Shown here piece by piece: positions 42,779 to 52,692 of a stretch of 64,000 nucleotides of DNA. The notes beneath the pieces are model-generated. The model was not told the DNA's origin and made no database searches. It saw only the letters and a program-made list of their open reading frames with translations. Position numbers and translations under genes: made by a program. Within the stretch, counting starts at the first letter, position 1, and each line of letters opens with the position of its first letter. The DNA lies in NCBI GenBank assembly GCA_963716085.1, contig OY970288.1, positions 2,852,001 to 2,916,000 on the forward strand. The letters are read 5' to 3'. This DNA comes from Persicitalea sp963716085. GTDB taxonomy: Bacteria; Bacteroidota; Bacteroidia; Cytophagales; Spirosomataceae.

Positions 42779-43821
42779 TGACTTCGCGCAAAGATACAAT
42801 TACCGGACGATCCTTCTCCACCGACTTCCTGGAACCCTACCGCCACCTGGGTGACCCCGCCGCCGATCGGGTGATTGACGAGGTAGCGGATCAGGGTGGC
42901 CACGCGTCCGTTGGGCCGCTCATACGCTTCCTGACTGACTACGAGGATTTTGATTTAGAAAATCAGTCTACCGCGGTTCGTGATTTTGTCAACAACCAAT
43001 TAAGTTTCCCTGAAAGCATTGACAAACAGCAATTCAAGGAAGGGCTGGATTTTTTCTGGAAGCACTATCAGTTGGTCGCGTTATTGTTAGGAACCTACTC
43101 ACTTCCTTACTGCTACGCCGGCGCGAACGGGGCGCAGGTTCTGTGGATCTCGGAGCGTATCAAGAACAACACCTTCCAGCGGCTGGAAGAAACGGGAGCC
43201 TTCGTTTTCGGGATCATGCAGGAGCGTGACTGGAAAAATGGCGTCAACTTCCAGCGCATTGCCAAGATCCGCCTGCTCCACGCCGCCGTGCGTTGGTATA
43301 CGCTGCATAGCGGAAAGTGGCAGGATTCGTGGGGACACCCGGTCTGTCAGGAAGATATGGCAGCCACCAACCTTTCTTTTTCGTTTATCGCTATTAAAGG
43401 ATTTAGGAAGCTGAATATTCCAGTTTCCAAGCGCGAGGAGGAGGCCTATCTCTACTTGTGGAACTTCGTAGGGGAGCTTTTGGGAGTCGACCCCGAACTT
43501 TTACCCCGGAACATGCTGGAAGCTTACCGACTGGTTAAAGGAATCGAAAATCGGCAGTTCGAGCCGTCGGAAGCGGGGCGGGGGCTGACCAGGGCGCTGC
43601 TCAAGACCATCGAAAAACAGATTCCCTTCCCCACGCTGCAAAACCTCCCGGCGGCGCAGATGCGCTTTTTCTTGGGGGAAGAGGTAGCCGATATTTTGGC
43701 AGTGCCGGAAGTGGCCTGGGAGGAAGGATTCGTGAAACTGGCTTTGCAAACGCCCATTTTTCCAAAACTGATGTCTCTGCAAAAACCCGCTTCGCCCGTG
43801 TTGGAAAAGTATTGGCGGTAA
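42778..43821 (+). CDS. oxygenase MpaB family protein (DUF2236)
   Basis: The frame is open from a GTG at 42721, but codons before 42778 come from a simple repeat, so I prefer the TTG at 42778 (TSRKDTITGRSFSTDFLEPYRHLG). The 347-aa protein is helical with His residues suited to heme or metal binding (RIAKIRLLHAAVRWY, WGHPVCQEDMAATNLSFSF), as in latex-clearing-protein-like DUF2236 enzymes. The substrate is unknown. The stop lies inside a long inverted repeat. Confidence 0.82.
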   Translation: MTSRKDTITGRSFSTDFLEPYRHLGDPAADRVIDEVADQGGHASVGPLIRFLTDYEDFDLENQSTAVRDFVNNQLSFPESIDKQQFKEGLDFFWKHYQLVALLLGTYSLPYCYAGANGAQVLWISERIKNNTFQRLEETGAFVFGIMQERDWKNGVNFQRIAKIRLLHAAVRWYTLHSGKWQDSWGHPVCQEDMAATNLSFSFIAIKGFRKLNIPVSKREEEAYLYLWNFVGELLGVDPELLPRNMLEAYRLVKGIENRQFEPSEAGRGLTRALLKTIEKQIPFPTLQNLPAAQMRFFLGEEVADILAVPEVAWEEGFVKLALQTPIFPKLMSLQKPASPVLEKYWR

Positions 43822-43890
43822 TGTGGTACGGACTGCCAGTCCGTCTGGTTCTTTACCTCGAAAAGACGGACTGGCAGTCAGTACCACATT
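43820..43890. terminator. 27-bp inverted repeat between convergent genes
   Basis: Left arm 43820-43846 and right arm 43864-43890 pair at 26 of 27 positions (AATGTGGTAC and GACTGCCAGTCCGTCT are the main blocks) around a 17-nt loop. The left arm overlaps the stop codon of the MpaB-like gene and the right arm ends at the stop of the phosphatase gene. It probably ends both transcripts. The arms themselves contain ACTGCCAGT, a palindrome. Confidence 0.85.
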
Positions 43891-44406
43891 TCACTCGGCA
43901 AAGGCCCCAAAAGTCTTTTCCTGCAAGCGAATCAACGGAGGTCGTAAAAAACGCCTTTTCACCGTCAAGACAAATAAGTTATCGTAGTCGCTATCAGGAA
44001 TCGTTTTCTTCTGGTGCGTCACGGGAAATTGATCCAATAGCGGCAGCAACGTATTGCTGTGGCCGACGACCAAGGCGTTCCCACCGCGTAATTTTCTGAG
44101 ATGTTTCGCTACTTCTGAAACTGTATCCGTAGCGTAGGGCCTGATGATTAGCCCTAATTTTTCGGCCAGCGGCTCGCCGGTGGTGCGGGTACGCGTGGTG
44201 TTGGTGGAATAAATATATTTGATATTTTTATCCAGTAAGCTATCCCGCAGAACCTCCGCGCGCACTTTCCCCTCCGCCGTCAGAGGCGGGTCGTTTGCTG
44301 GAATTGCCGCCTTTTCAGCGTGGCGAACCAGATAGAGCGTGTGACTCGAACAACTGGCCAGCAGCCCGGCGGCCCATACAATAGTCAGTAAAGTTCTTAG
44401 CTTCAT
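43891..44406 (-). CDS. histidine phosphatase family lipoprotein (SixA/PGM-like)
   Basis: The 171-aa protein has a lipoprotein signal (IVWAAGLLASCSS) and then the catalytic TLYLVRHAEKA motif, with the second His in ALVVGHSNTLLPLL. Histidine phosphatases use the first His as a phospho-acceptor. The predicted periplasmic location suggests an external phosphomonoester substrate, which is unknown. It is divergent from mnmE. Confidence 0.88.
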   Translation of the reverse strand: MKLRTLLTIVWAAGLLASCSSHTLYLVRHAEKAAIPANDPPLTAEGKVRAEVLRDSLLDKNIKYIYSTNTTRTRTTGEPLAEKLGLIIRPYATDTVSEVAKHLRKLRGGNALVVGHSNTLLPLLDQFPVTHQKKTIPDSDYDNLFVLTVKRRFLRPPLIRLQEKTFGAFAE

Positions 44407-44416
44407 TTGGGAGCGT

Positions 44417-44424
44417 TATCTTTG
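44417..44424 (+). promoter_or_regulatory. candidate -7 element for mnmE (TATCTTTG)
   Basis: TATCTTTG matches TAnnTTTG, 74 nt before the mnmE ATG, in the divergent spacer with the phosphatase gene. The -33 element is unclear. Confidence 0.35.
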
Positions 44425-44498
44425 TAAAAATAAATCGGACAGAAGAGCAGACCCACTACTCCGATTGTCCATCATTCCCCAAATATAGGCAAAGATAA

Positions 44499-45869
44499 AT
44501 GTCCTCCCCTACTACAAACGCTGAGCTTATCGACCAATACGAACCCATTTGCGCCCTGGCAACCGCCTCGGGCATAGGGGCCATTGCGGTGGTTCGCGTG
44601 TCGGGCAAGGACTGTATTGCGTTGGTCGGTCAGTGCTTTAAGGGCGGCGACCTAACCCAAGCCCAAAGCCACACGGTACATTTCGGCACGATTCGTCACG
44701 AGGATGCGATCATTGACGAAGTGTTGGTAACGGTTTTCCGCTCCCCAAAGTCATTCACCAAAGAAGACTCCGTCGAAATTTCCTGTCACGGCTCCGACTA
44801 CATTGTCCGCCAAATCCTGAAACTACTGGTGCAGGGCGGTGCCAGAATCGCCCGTCCGGGAGAATTCACGCAACGCGCCTTTCTGAACGCTCAGTTCGAC
44901 CTGGTGCAGGCGGAAGCCGTCGCCGACCTCATCGCCGCCGACTCCGCCGCCAGCCACCGCACGGCCCTCACGCAGTTGCGAGGCGGTTTTTCCAAGAAAC
45001 TGCAAGCCCTGCGGGAAGAATTGATCCACTTCGCCTCGCTGGTGGAACTGGAACTCGATTTTGGCGAGGAGGACGTGGAATTCGCCCAGCGCGACGACCT
45101 GAGGGATCTGATCCAAAAGTTGCAAGCTACCATCCACCCACTCATCGAGTCGTTCGACTACGGCAATGCCCTGAAAGACGGCATTCCGGTGGCCATTATC
45201 GGCTCGCCCAACGTGGGTAAATCGACCCTACTCAATGCCCTGCTCAACGAAGAGCGGGCCATCGTCACGGAAATCGCCGGCACGACCCGCGACGTAATCG
45301 AGGACACCATCGTGCTGGAAGGCGTAAAATTCCGCTTCATCGATACGGCGGGCATCCGCGAAACGCAGGATGTGGTCGAGTCGCTGGGCATCGAGCGCTC
45401 GCGCCGGGCCATGGAACAGGCTGATGTGGTACTGATGCTGTTCGATAGTGAGGAAACGAGGGAGGAGGTGGAGGTTTTGGCAAAAGGATTGCCCGAGGAG
45501 AAGCGGGTGGTCTGGGTTAGGAATAAGGTGGATTTATCGTCAATCAGTGCTGATTTTGGGAAGGGGTCAATTGCTATCTCCGCCAAAACCCAATCGAACC
45601 TCGATCAGTTAAAATCCACCCTCCTCTCCCAAGTCAAAACCCACACCCCCCAGGACACCGTCGTGACCAACCAACGCCACTACGAACACCTCCTCAAAAC
45701 CTCCCAGGCGCTGGACGAGGTACTTCAAGGCTTAGATTCCGGCGTTACGGGAGACTTTCTGGCGCAGGATATCCGCCTCTCCCTCTACCATTTGGGAGAA
45801 ATCACCGGAACCATCGTCTCCGATGACTTGCTGGCTAATATTTTTTCCAAATTCTGCATCGGGAAATGA
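44499..45869 (+). CDS. mnmE: tRNA uridine-5-carboxymethylaminomethyl(34) GTPase MnmE
   Basis: The 456-aa protein has the N-terminal folate-binding domain (ICALATASGIGAIAVVRVSG), central helices, an inserted G domain (G1 GSPNVGKSTLLN, G3 DTAGIRET, G4 NKVD) and the C-terminal FCIGK motif with the conserved Cys. With MnmG it modifies wobble uridine in tRNA. It overlaps the next gene by 4 nt and leads a cluster with miaA, so the unit is linked to tRNA modification. Confidence 0.98.
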   Translation: MSSPTTNAELIDQYEPICALATASGIGAIAVVRVSGKDCIALVGQCFKGGDLTQAQSHTVHFGTIRHEDAIIDEVLVTVFRSPKSFTKEDSVEISCHGSDYIVRQILKLLVQGGARIARPGEFTQRAFLNAQFDLVQAEAVADLIAADSAASHRTALTQLRGGFSKKLQALREELIHFASLVELELDFGEEDVEFAQRDDLRDLIQKLQATIHPLIESFDYGNALKDGIPVAIIGSPNVGKSTLLNALLNEERAIVTEIAGTTRDVIEDTIVLEGVKFRFIDTAGIRETQDVVESLGIERSRRAMEQADVVLMLFDSEETREEVEVLAKGLPEEKRVVWVRNKVDLSSISADFGKGSIAISAKTQSNLDQLKSTLLSQVKTHTPQDTVVTNQRHYEHLLKTSQALDEVLQGLDSGVTGDFLAQDIRLSLYHLGEITGTIVSDDLLANIFSKFCIGK

Positions 45870-46726
45870 GTTCTGCTTTTTTTCACGAACTGCAAGAATA
45901 CCTGCTCAGCTTGGACCTACATCCGCCTGTGGTCCCCGGTCGTGATAGGGAAGAATATTGTTATGAGATCCAGCAAGCCAAGGGCCGCTCGCTGACCATT
46001 TTTCCAAAAGCAATTTTTGACCCACCAAAAAGCCAGGACAACGACCTGCCCGGAGTATTCAAGAGGGAGGGAGACATAATTTTATGGGAAGACCAGTGGC
46101 AGTCGAAGCCGAAGATCGTCAAGTCCCGCATAGAAGCCCTACTCGGAATCTCAATCCGCATCCCGGCGCGGCTGACCGAAGTGCGCAGCCTCGACCGCCC
46201 GACGACTTTACAATTTTTACAAAAAAATCACTTACAGGATGCTGTGCTTTCCAAACATAAGTACGGCCTCTATTTACCAAGAAAACATTTCAGGGTACTG
46301 GCCGACCCGCCCGAAGTCGATGAATTATTAGTAGCCGTCGCGACCTTTGCGCGTCCCCGAATATTTGAGCGGGAAGGCGAGCCGCACCGCTCCTACGAAC
46401 TGGTACGCTTCGCGAATCGCCTGAACACCACGGTCGTCGGTGGACTGGACAAGTTGCTGAGTCACTTCGTGAGAGAACACCAACCCGATGATCTCATGAC
46501 CTATGCCGACCTGGAATGGTCGAGCGGACGCAGCTACCGGAAACTCGGCTTTGCGCCGCAGGGCGACACGCCGCCGCAGGAATTCTGGGTAGATCCAGCG
46601 GCGATGGAGCGCTATTATCCGCACCGCTTACCCAACGGTATCACGTCCGATAACGCGCCAAAACTCGGATTTGTAAAAATTGCAAACGCCGGAAGTCGTA
46701 AGTTTGTGAAAAATTTTAATCCATAA
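45866..46726 (+). CDS. conserved hypothetical protein between mnmE and miaA, possibly GNAT-like
   Basis: The 286-aa protein starts within the mnmE stop (ATGA overlap), so they are translationally coupled. Its C-terminal half (residues 130-245) contains YGLYLPRKH, LVAVATFARPR, YELVRFANRLNTTVVGGLDKLL and MTYADLEWSSGRSYRKLGF, a pattern I recall from phage and bacterial proteins with an acetyltransferase-like fold. No nuclease motif is clear. Its place between two tRNA-modification genes suggests a related role, but that is inference. Confidence 0.78.
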   Translation: MSSAFFHELQEYLLSLDLHPPVVPGRDREEYCYEIQQAKGRSLTIFPKAIFDPPKSQDNDLPGVFKREGDIILWEDQWQSKPKIVKSRIEALLGISIRIPARLTEVRSLDRPTTLQFLQKNHLQDAVLSKHKYGLYLPRKHFRVLADPPEVDELLVAVATFARPRIFEREGEPHRSYELVRFANRLNTTVVGGLDKLLSHFVREHQPDDLMTYADLEWSSGRSYRKLGFAPQGDTPPQEFWVDPAAMERYYPHRLPNGITSDNAPKLGFVKIANAGSRKFVKNFNP

Positions 46727-46739
46727 AGTACCTCTCAAA

Positions 46740-47648
46740 TTGATTGTAATCCTCGGCCCCACGGCCTCCGGCAAAACCCACTTGGCCGCCCAGCTCGCCC
46801 ACCGCATCGGCGGCGAAATCATCAGTGCCGATTCGCGGCAAGTCTACCGCGGCATGAACATCGGCTCGGGCAAAGACCTCGACGAGTACATAGTGGACGG
46901 CGAACCCGTCCCTTACCACCTCATCGACATCGTGGACGCGGGCGAGAAGTACAACGTTCATCAGTTTCAGTTGGATGCACAGCGGGTGCTGACCGAGATC
47001 GAAGCGCGGGGAAATCGACCTATTCTTTGCGGCGGGAGCGGCTTATATCTCAACGCCCTCTTGCAAGGCCACGGCTACACGGGCGTCCCCACCAACCCGA
47101 AGTTGCGCGAGATGCTGGAAGCCTACCCACAGGACGTACTTTTGAAGGAATTTGGCAAGAAAACTACCGCCTACTCACCGCTGGCCGATACTTCCACCAA
47201 GAAGCGCACCATCCGGGCCATCGAAATCAATAACTTCTTGGTCGCCAATCCCGAATTCCCCATCCCCGAAACCGAGCTGCCCGACTTCCAGGTATACGGT
47301 CTCGATCCTTCCACCCGGCTTCGCCGCGACCGCATTAGTCGGCGACTGAAAGAGCGTTTCGATAATGGGCTGATCGACGAAGTCAGGGATTTGATGGATC
47401 AGGGCATTCCGGCCCAGACGCTCATTTACTATGGTCTGGAATACAAATTAATTACCCAATACCTGACCGGAGAAATGATTCTGCTGGAAATGAAGCAGCG
47501 ACTCGAAACCGAGATCCATCGCTTCGCCAAGCGCCAAATGACCTTTTTCCGTAAAATGGAAAAAGAAGGCGTGGATATCCGCTGGCTTCGCCAGGATCAG
47601 ACGACCGAGGACTGGGTGGAAACCATTGCCGCCAATCTGAACGACTAA
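46740..47648 (+). CDS. miaA: tRNA dimethylallyltransferase
   Basis: The 302-aa protein has the P-loop VILGPTASGKTHLAAQLA, the substrate-binding ISADSRQVYRGMNIGSGK and GGSGLYLNALLQG, and the RRDRISRRLKERFDNGLIDEV region. It adds a dimethylallyl group to A37 of tRNAs reading codons that start with U. The start is a TTG at 46740, directly before IVILGPTASGKT. It follows the hypothetical gene by 13 nt in one operon with mnmE. Confidence 0.96.
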   Translation: MIVILGPTASGKTHLAAQLAHRIGGEIISADSRQVYRGMNIGSGKDLDEYIVDGEPVPYHLIDIVDAGEKYNVHQFQLDAQRVLTEIEARGNRPILCGGSGLYLNALLQGHGYTGVPTNPKLREMLEAYPQDVLLKEFGKKTTAYSPLADTSTKKRTIRAIEINNFLVANPEFPIPETELPDFQVYGLDPSTRLRRDRISRRLKERFDNGLIDEVRDLMDQGIPAQTLIYYGLEYKLITQYLTGEMILLEMKQRLETEIHRFAKRQMTFFRKMEKEGVDIRWLRQDQTTEDWVETIAANLND

Positions 47649-47658
47649 TTTTTGAAGA

Positions 47659-48081
47659 ATGAATAAAAATCTCACCACTACCCTACTGCTGGTAATCCTG
47701 GGCATCACCGACGCTTACCTCCTCTCCCACCCCAACCTCATTGGCCGCATCGGAATCCTGGTGTACCGCCACGATTATCTCAAAACTTTTCCTCGTGCAT
47801 TGGCGACGGTGTTTTTGGTACTGGGGATCTGTCTATTTATCTGCGAGGTCATCCGACGCATCAAACTACCCCGGGCAGCCATTGCCTGGTATCTGATGTT
47901 CATGGTGCTGGGGTTGGCCCTTTTCTCCTACGTTTACGTCAGTTTTTCTTCCCTGACGTATAGCATGACGGGAAAAGCCTTTATCTACGGGGCCCATTTA
48001 CTCCCCATCCTGATGATCGGGATTTTTGGCCGCTACCTTATTTCCGCCCTGTTTAAAGCCCGCAACCAAACCGGAATATGA
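47659..48081 (+). CDS. four-helix membrane protein
   Basis: The 140-aa protein has hydrophobic helices at about 5-22, 45-65, 72-95 and 105-130 (TTLLLVILGITDAYLLS, ALATVFLVLGICLFICEV, WYLMFMVLGLALFSYVYV, LLPILMIGIFGRYLISAL). I do not recognise the family. It lies 10 bp after miaA and overlaps the following amidohydrolase by 4 nt, so it belongs to the same transcript. Confidence 0.78.
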   Translation: MNKNLTTTLLLVILGITDAYLLSHPNLIGRIGILVYRHDYLKTFPRALATVFLVLGICLFICEVIRRIKLPRAAIAWYLMFMVLGLALFSYVYVSFSSLTYSMTGKAFIYGAHLLPILMIGIFGRYLISALFKARNQTGI

Positions 48082-49349
48082 AGAAATCGTGCGTCTTCTT
48101 GCTATTTTCAGTCTGCCTTTTATCCATAACCTGCCGAGCCCAGTCGGACTACCTCCTTCGACCCGACCGGGTTTTTGACGGCCGGGAAATGCACGAAAAC
48201 TGGGTGGTCTGGACGAAGGGGAACAAGATTATGGCGGCTGGAAAATCAGAGGACATGCCTGCCGAATCACGTCAGGCCACCGTGATCGACCTGGCTGGCA
48301 CGACGCTGCTGCCCGGCCTTATTGAAGGCCATTCCCACCTTTTCCTGCATCCCTACGACGAGACTTCCTGGAACGACCAGGTGCTGAAAGAGCCGCGTTC
48401 TTTCCGCACCGCGCGGGCCGTCAAGAGCGCGGAGCAAACCCTGCTGGCAGGCTTCACCACCGTGCGCGACTTGGGAACCGAAGGAGCCGAGTACGACGAT
48501 GTGGGCTTAAAAAAAGCCATAGACGAGGGCATTATTCCCGGCCCGCGCATGCTGGTTGCCACCCGTGCCCTCATCGCTACCGGAAGCTACGGGCCGGGTG
48601 GTTTCAGCCCCGACTTCAAGGTGCCGCAGGGGGCGGAAGAAGCCGATGGCCACGACGATCTCATCAAAGCCGTTCGCACCCAAATCGGTAAAGGGGCAGA
48701 CGTGATAAAGATTTACGCCGACTACCGTTGGGGCCCAAATGGTGAATCTCGGCCTACTTTTAGCGAGGACGAAATCCGCCTGATTGTGGAGACCGCCCAC
48801 AGCAGCGGGCGCCCCGTGGTGGCCCACGCCTCCACGGCCGAGGGAATGCGCCGCGCCATCGCGGGCGGCGTCGAGACCATTGAGCACGGCGACGGCGGCA
48901 CACCCGAAACCTGGAAGCTGATGAATGAACACAACGTCGCCCTCTGCCCCACCCTCGCGGCGGGCGACGCTATCAGCCAGTATCGCGGCTGGCGAAAAGG
49001 CATAGACCCTGAACCGGAAAGGCTGGTTGAAAAAAGAAAAAATTTCAAGCTCGCCCTCGACGCGGGCGTAACGATGGTGATGGGCGGCGACGTGGGAGTG
49101 TATACCCACGGTACCAACGCCCGCGAGATGGAATTAATGGTCGACTACGGAATGAAGCCGCTCGATGTGTTGCGCGCCGCAACTTCGGAAAACGCCCGGA
49201 TCTTCCATCAGGAAACGCGAATCGGCTCGATTCAAAAAGGACTGCTGGCAGATTTAGTCGCGGTAAGCGGTAACCCTGTCACCGATATTTCGGTTGTCCA
49301 TAAGGTACAATTGGTCATGAAAGACGGCAAAATCTACAAAAAGCCCTGA
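48078..49349 (+). CDS. secreted amidohydrolase family protein
   Basis: The 423-aa precursor has a signal peptide (CVFLLFSVCLLSITCRAQ). The amidohydrolase core is clear: LLPGLIEGHSHLFLHP (metal-binding HxH), FTTVRDLGT, GADVIKIYADYRW with the Lys that may be carboxylated, VVAHASTAEGMRRAIAGGVETIEHG (His ligands) and VMGGDVGVYTHG (catalytic Asp). It resembles imidazolonepropionase/prolidase-like enzymes; the substrate is unknown. Confidence 0.9.
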   Translation: MKKSCVFLLFSVCLLSITCRAQSDYLLRPDRVFDGREMHENWVVWTKGNKIMAAGKSEDMPAESRQATVIDLAGTTLLPGLIEGHSHLFLHPYDETSWNDQVLKEPRSFRTARAVKSAEQTLLAGFTTVRDLGTEGAEYDDVGLKKAIDEGIIPGPRMLVATRALIATGSYGPGGFSPDFKVPQGAEEADGHDDLIKAVRTQIGKGADVIKIYADYRWGPNGESRPTFSEDEIRLIVETAHSSGRPVVAHASTAEGMRRAIAGGVETIEHGDGGTPETWKLMNEHNVALCPTLAAGDAISQYRGWRKGIDPEPERLVEKRKNFKLALDAGVTMVMGGDVGVYTHGTNAREMELMVDYGMKPLDVLRAATSENARIFHQETRIGSIQKGLLADLVAVSGNPVTDISVVHKVQLVMKDGKIYKKP

Positions 49350-49592
49350 TTATGGCTCTGATCCATCAGTAATCTGCAAGTGAAAGCCTGTATGTGAGAT
49401 CCTGCGTAGAAAATCCAGATTTTTTTTAGGATATTGCAAGCCTTCTGCATTTGGCCTTGTAATCCGGCCAATGCGTATAAAATGACCCTAGACCCCTTTG
49501 TATGATAAGCTGGTTGATGCGTTGGTTCATAAGTCCTGCCTTCATCCCGCTGTCAATTTTTTAAAACTCCCTAAACATTCCGACGAATCTAT

Positions 49593-50876
<1,284 letters not shown>

Positions 50877-50896
50877 ATCTAAATTTAAGTTAATTC

Positions 50897-50932
50897 AAGC
50901 ACCGCCCGACTTTTCGGCGCGGTGCTTTTTTC
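50897..50932 (+). terminator. intrinsic terminator of gltA
   Basis: AAGCACCGC and GCGGTGCTT pair over 9 bp around a 13-nt loop, followed by TTTTTTC. It starts 21 bp after the gltA stop. Confidence 0.9.
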
Positions 50933-50941
50933 TAATAGGTT

Positions 50942-51226
50942 ATGACTAATCCCGATTCTTCCTCTCCCAAGTTGATTCTGAGAGACTGGCTGGCCATCGA
51001 GCGTACCAAACTCGCCAACGAACGTACGTTTCTAGCCTATTTTCGCACGGCCCTTACCCTCCTTGCGGGCGGGGTGACGATCCTGAAACTCGACGCTTTT
51101 CAGGAAATAATTTGGTTAGGAATCGTATTTCTGGTTTTGGCACCGCTGGTATTTGCCGTAGGCATCTGGCGATTCCTCGCGGTGAGGCGCCGGATCGAAG
51201 GGAGGCATTACGTACTCGAGGACTAA
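50942..51226 (+). CDS. DUF202 membrane protein
   Basis: The 94-aa protein has the DUF202 signature LAIERTKLANERTFLAYFRTAL followed by two or three helices (LTLLAGGVTILKL, WLGIVFLVLAPLVFAVGIWRF). The family resembles the membrane domain found fused to VTC and related proteins; its function is unclear. It lies 10 bp after the gltA terminator. Confidence 0.9.
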   Translation: MTNPDSSSPKLILRDWLAIERTKLANERTFLAYFRTALTLLAGGVTILKLDAFQEIIWLGIVFLVLAPLVFAVGIWRFLAVRRRIEGRHYVLED

Positions 51227-51304
51227 TCAGGCAAGGAAAATAAAACAGGAAGTAGCAGGTGGCTGTTCTACACAAAAAAACATTTAAAATTACTAATCCG
51301 ACAC

Positions 51305-51799
51305 ATGAGCGACTTAAAAAAAGCCTACATCGCGGGTGGATGCTTCTGGGGAATGGAAGATCTGTTCAGAGTCCGTCCCGGCGTAAAAGACACCGAAGTA
51401 GGGTACATCGGCGGAGAGAACGAGAATCCTACCTACCGAAACCACCCCGGCCACGCGGAGGGCATAGAAATAACTTATGATCCCGCCGCAACTTCATTTA
51501 GAAATATCCTGGATTACTTTTTTCAAATTCACGACCCGACTACCGTCAACCGACAAGGCAACGACATGGGTACGAGCTACCGATCGACTATTTTTTTTCA
51601 GAATGAGGAGGAGAAAAAAGACTCGGAAGAAGTAATCGGGCTGGTAAATGATTCCAAGAAATGGAAGGCTCCCGTGGCCACTACCCTGGAACCTTACACT
51701 ACCTTTTGGCCCGCCGAGCCGGAGCACCAGGACTATTTAGTTAGAAATCCTGGTGGATACACTTGTCACTACGAGCGGAAGATTGGAAGTTTTCTTTGA
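51305..51799 (+). CDS. msrA: peptide methionine (S)-S-oxide reductase
   Basis: The 164-aa protein has the catalytic GGCFWGMEDLFR (Cys-Phe-Trp), GYIGGENENPTY, HAEGIEITYDP and RSTIFFQNEEE motifs. It repairs methionine-S-sulfoxide in proteins. No resolving Cys is evident near the catalytic motif, so recycling may use the single C-terminal Cys in YTCHYERK. It is followed by a strong hairpin. Confidence 0.95.
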   Translation: MSDLKKAYIAGGCFWGMEDLFRVRPGVKDTEVGYIGGENENPTYRNHPGHAEGIEITYDPAATSFRNILDYFFQIHDPTTVNRQGNDMGTSYRSTIFFQNEEEKKDSEEVIGLVNDSKKWKAPVATTLEPYTTFWPAEPEHQDYLVRNPGGYTCHYERKIGSFL

Positions 51800-51845
51800 A
51801 TCAGATTTCAAGGAGCCAGAGTAATTTGTTTCGGCAACAGTAACA

Positions 51846-51880
51846 AAAACTCCTGCAAAATATTGATTTGCAGGAGTTTT
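51846..51880. terminator. bidirectional terminator between msrA and tRNA-Arg
   Basis: AAAACTCCTGCAAA and TTTGCAGGAGTTTT form a perfect 14-bp stem with a 7-nt loop. Flanking A and T tracts allow it to serve both msrA (plus) and tRNA-Arg (minus). Confidence 0.92.
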
Positions 51881-51893
51881 CTCGTTTAACTTG

Positions 51894-51967
<74 letters not shown>

Positions 51968-51984
51968 GTGTACTCATTAAAAGG

Positions 51985-52015
51985 AAAGAGGCAGCTCATA
52001 TGAAGCTGCCTCTTT
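51985..52015. terminator. hairpin between tRNA-Arg and the tRNA-Pro array
   Basis: AAAGAGGCAGCT and AGCTGCCTCTTT pair perfectly over 12 bp around CATATGA. It separates tRNA-Arg from the first broken tRNA-Pro copy, and may end transcription of the tRNA-Pro array. Confidence 0.75.
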
Positions 52016-52021
52016 TATAGT

Positions 52022-52085
52022 CGGGGAGACAGGATTCGAACGGCTGCGGCCGACCGTCTGCGACCCTCTGGTCCCAAACCAGATG
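52022..52085 (-). pseudogene. 3' part of tRNA-Pro with a 17-nt insert in the T arm
   Basis: The minus strand has CATCTGGTTTGGGACCAGAGGGTCGCAG, a 17-nt insert (52041-52057, ACGGTCGGCCGCAGCCG), then TTCGAATCCTGTCTCCCCG. The 5' acceptor and D arm are missing. The insert replaces the last G of the 5' T stem. ACGGTCGGCCGC is identical to the start of the insert in the ssrA 3' copy at 57301-57387. Confidence 0.78.
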
Positions 52086-52108
52086 TCTCTCTCAAATATT
52101 TTAAAAAT

Positions 52109-52183
<75 letters not shown>

Positions 52184-52231
52184 AAAAATATTTACTTACT
52201 CTAACCTTGACTTCAAAACTGTTCCCGATCG

Positions 52232-52319
<88 letters not shown>

Positions 52320-52367
52320 AAAAATATTTACTTACTCTAATCTTTACTTCAAAACTGTTTCCGATCG

Positions 52368-52455
<88 letters not shown>

Positions 52456-52481
52456 AGTCTTACTATATGCTAAAACAAATG

Positions 52482-52569
52482 CGGAGAGAGCGGGATTCGA
52501 ACCCGCGGTACCCTTTAGAGGTACGGCAGTTTAGCAAACTACTGGTTTCAGCCACTCACCCATCTCTCC
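52482..52569 (-). tRNA. tRNA-Ser (anticodon GCT)
   Basis: The 88-nt class II tRNA has acceptor GGAGAGA/TCTCTCC, anticodon stem-loop AGTTTGCTAAACT (GCT), a long variable arm (CCGTACCTCTAAAGGGTACCG) in part, and T arm GCGGGTTCGAATCCCGC. It leads the minus-strand tRNA cluster. Confidence 0.93.
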
Positions 52570-52692
52570 GGCTATCGAGCCACAAAGATAGCTGGTTCGA
52601 TTTGACTAAAACAAACAATCGTAGAAAAATCTTTATCAGAAGGCCGGATTGTCTAATTTTGGCCGCTGAACTGCGCCTGTCACAGCCTTGCC

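Noticed and set aside
49350..49592. Riboswitch or regulatory RNA before gltA
   Set aside because: The spacer has short hairpin potential (TTGGCC/GGCCAA) but no pattern I can assign to a known RNA class.
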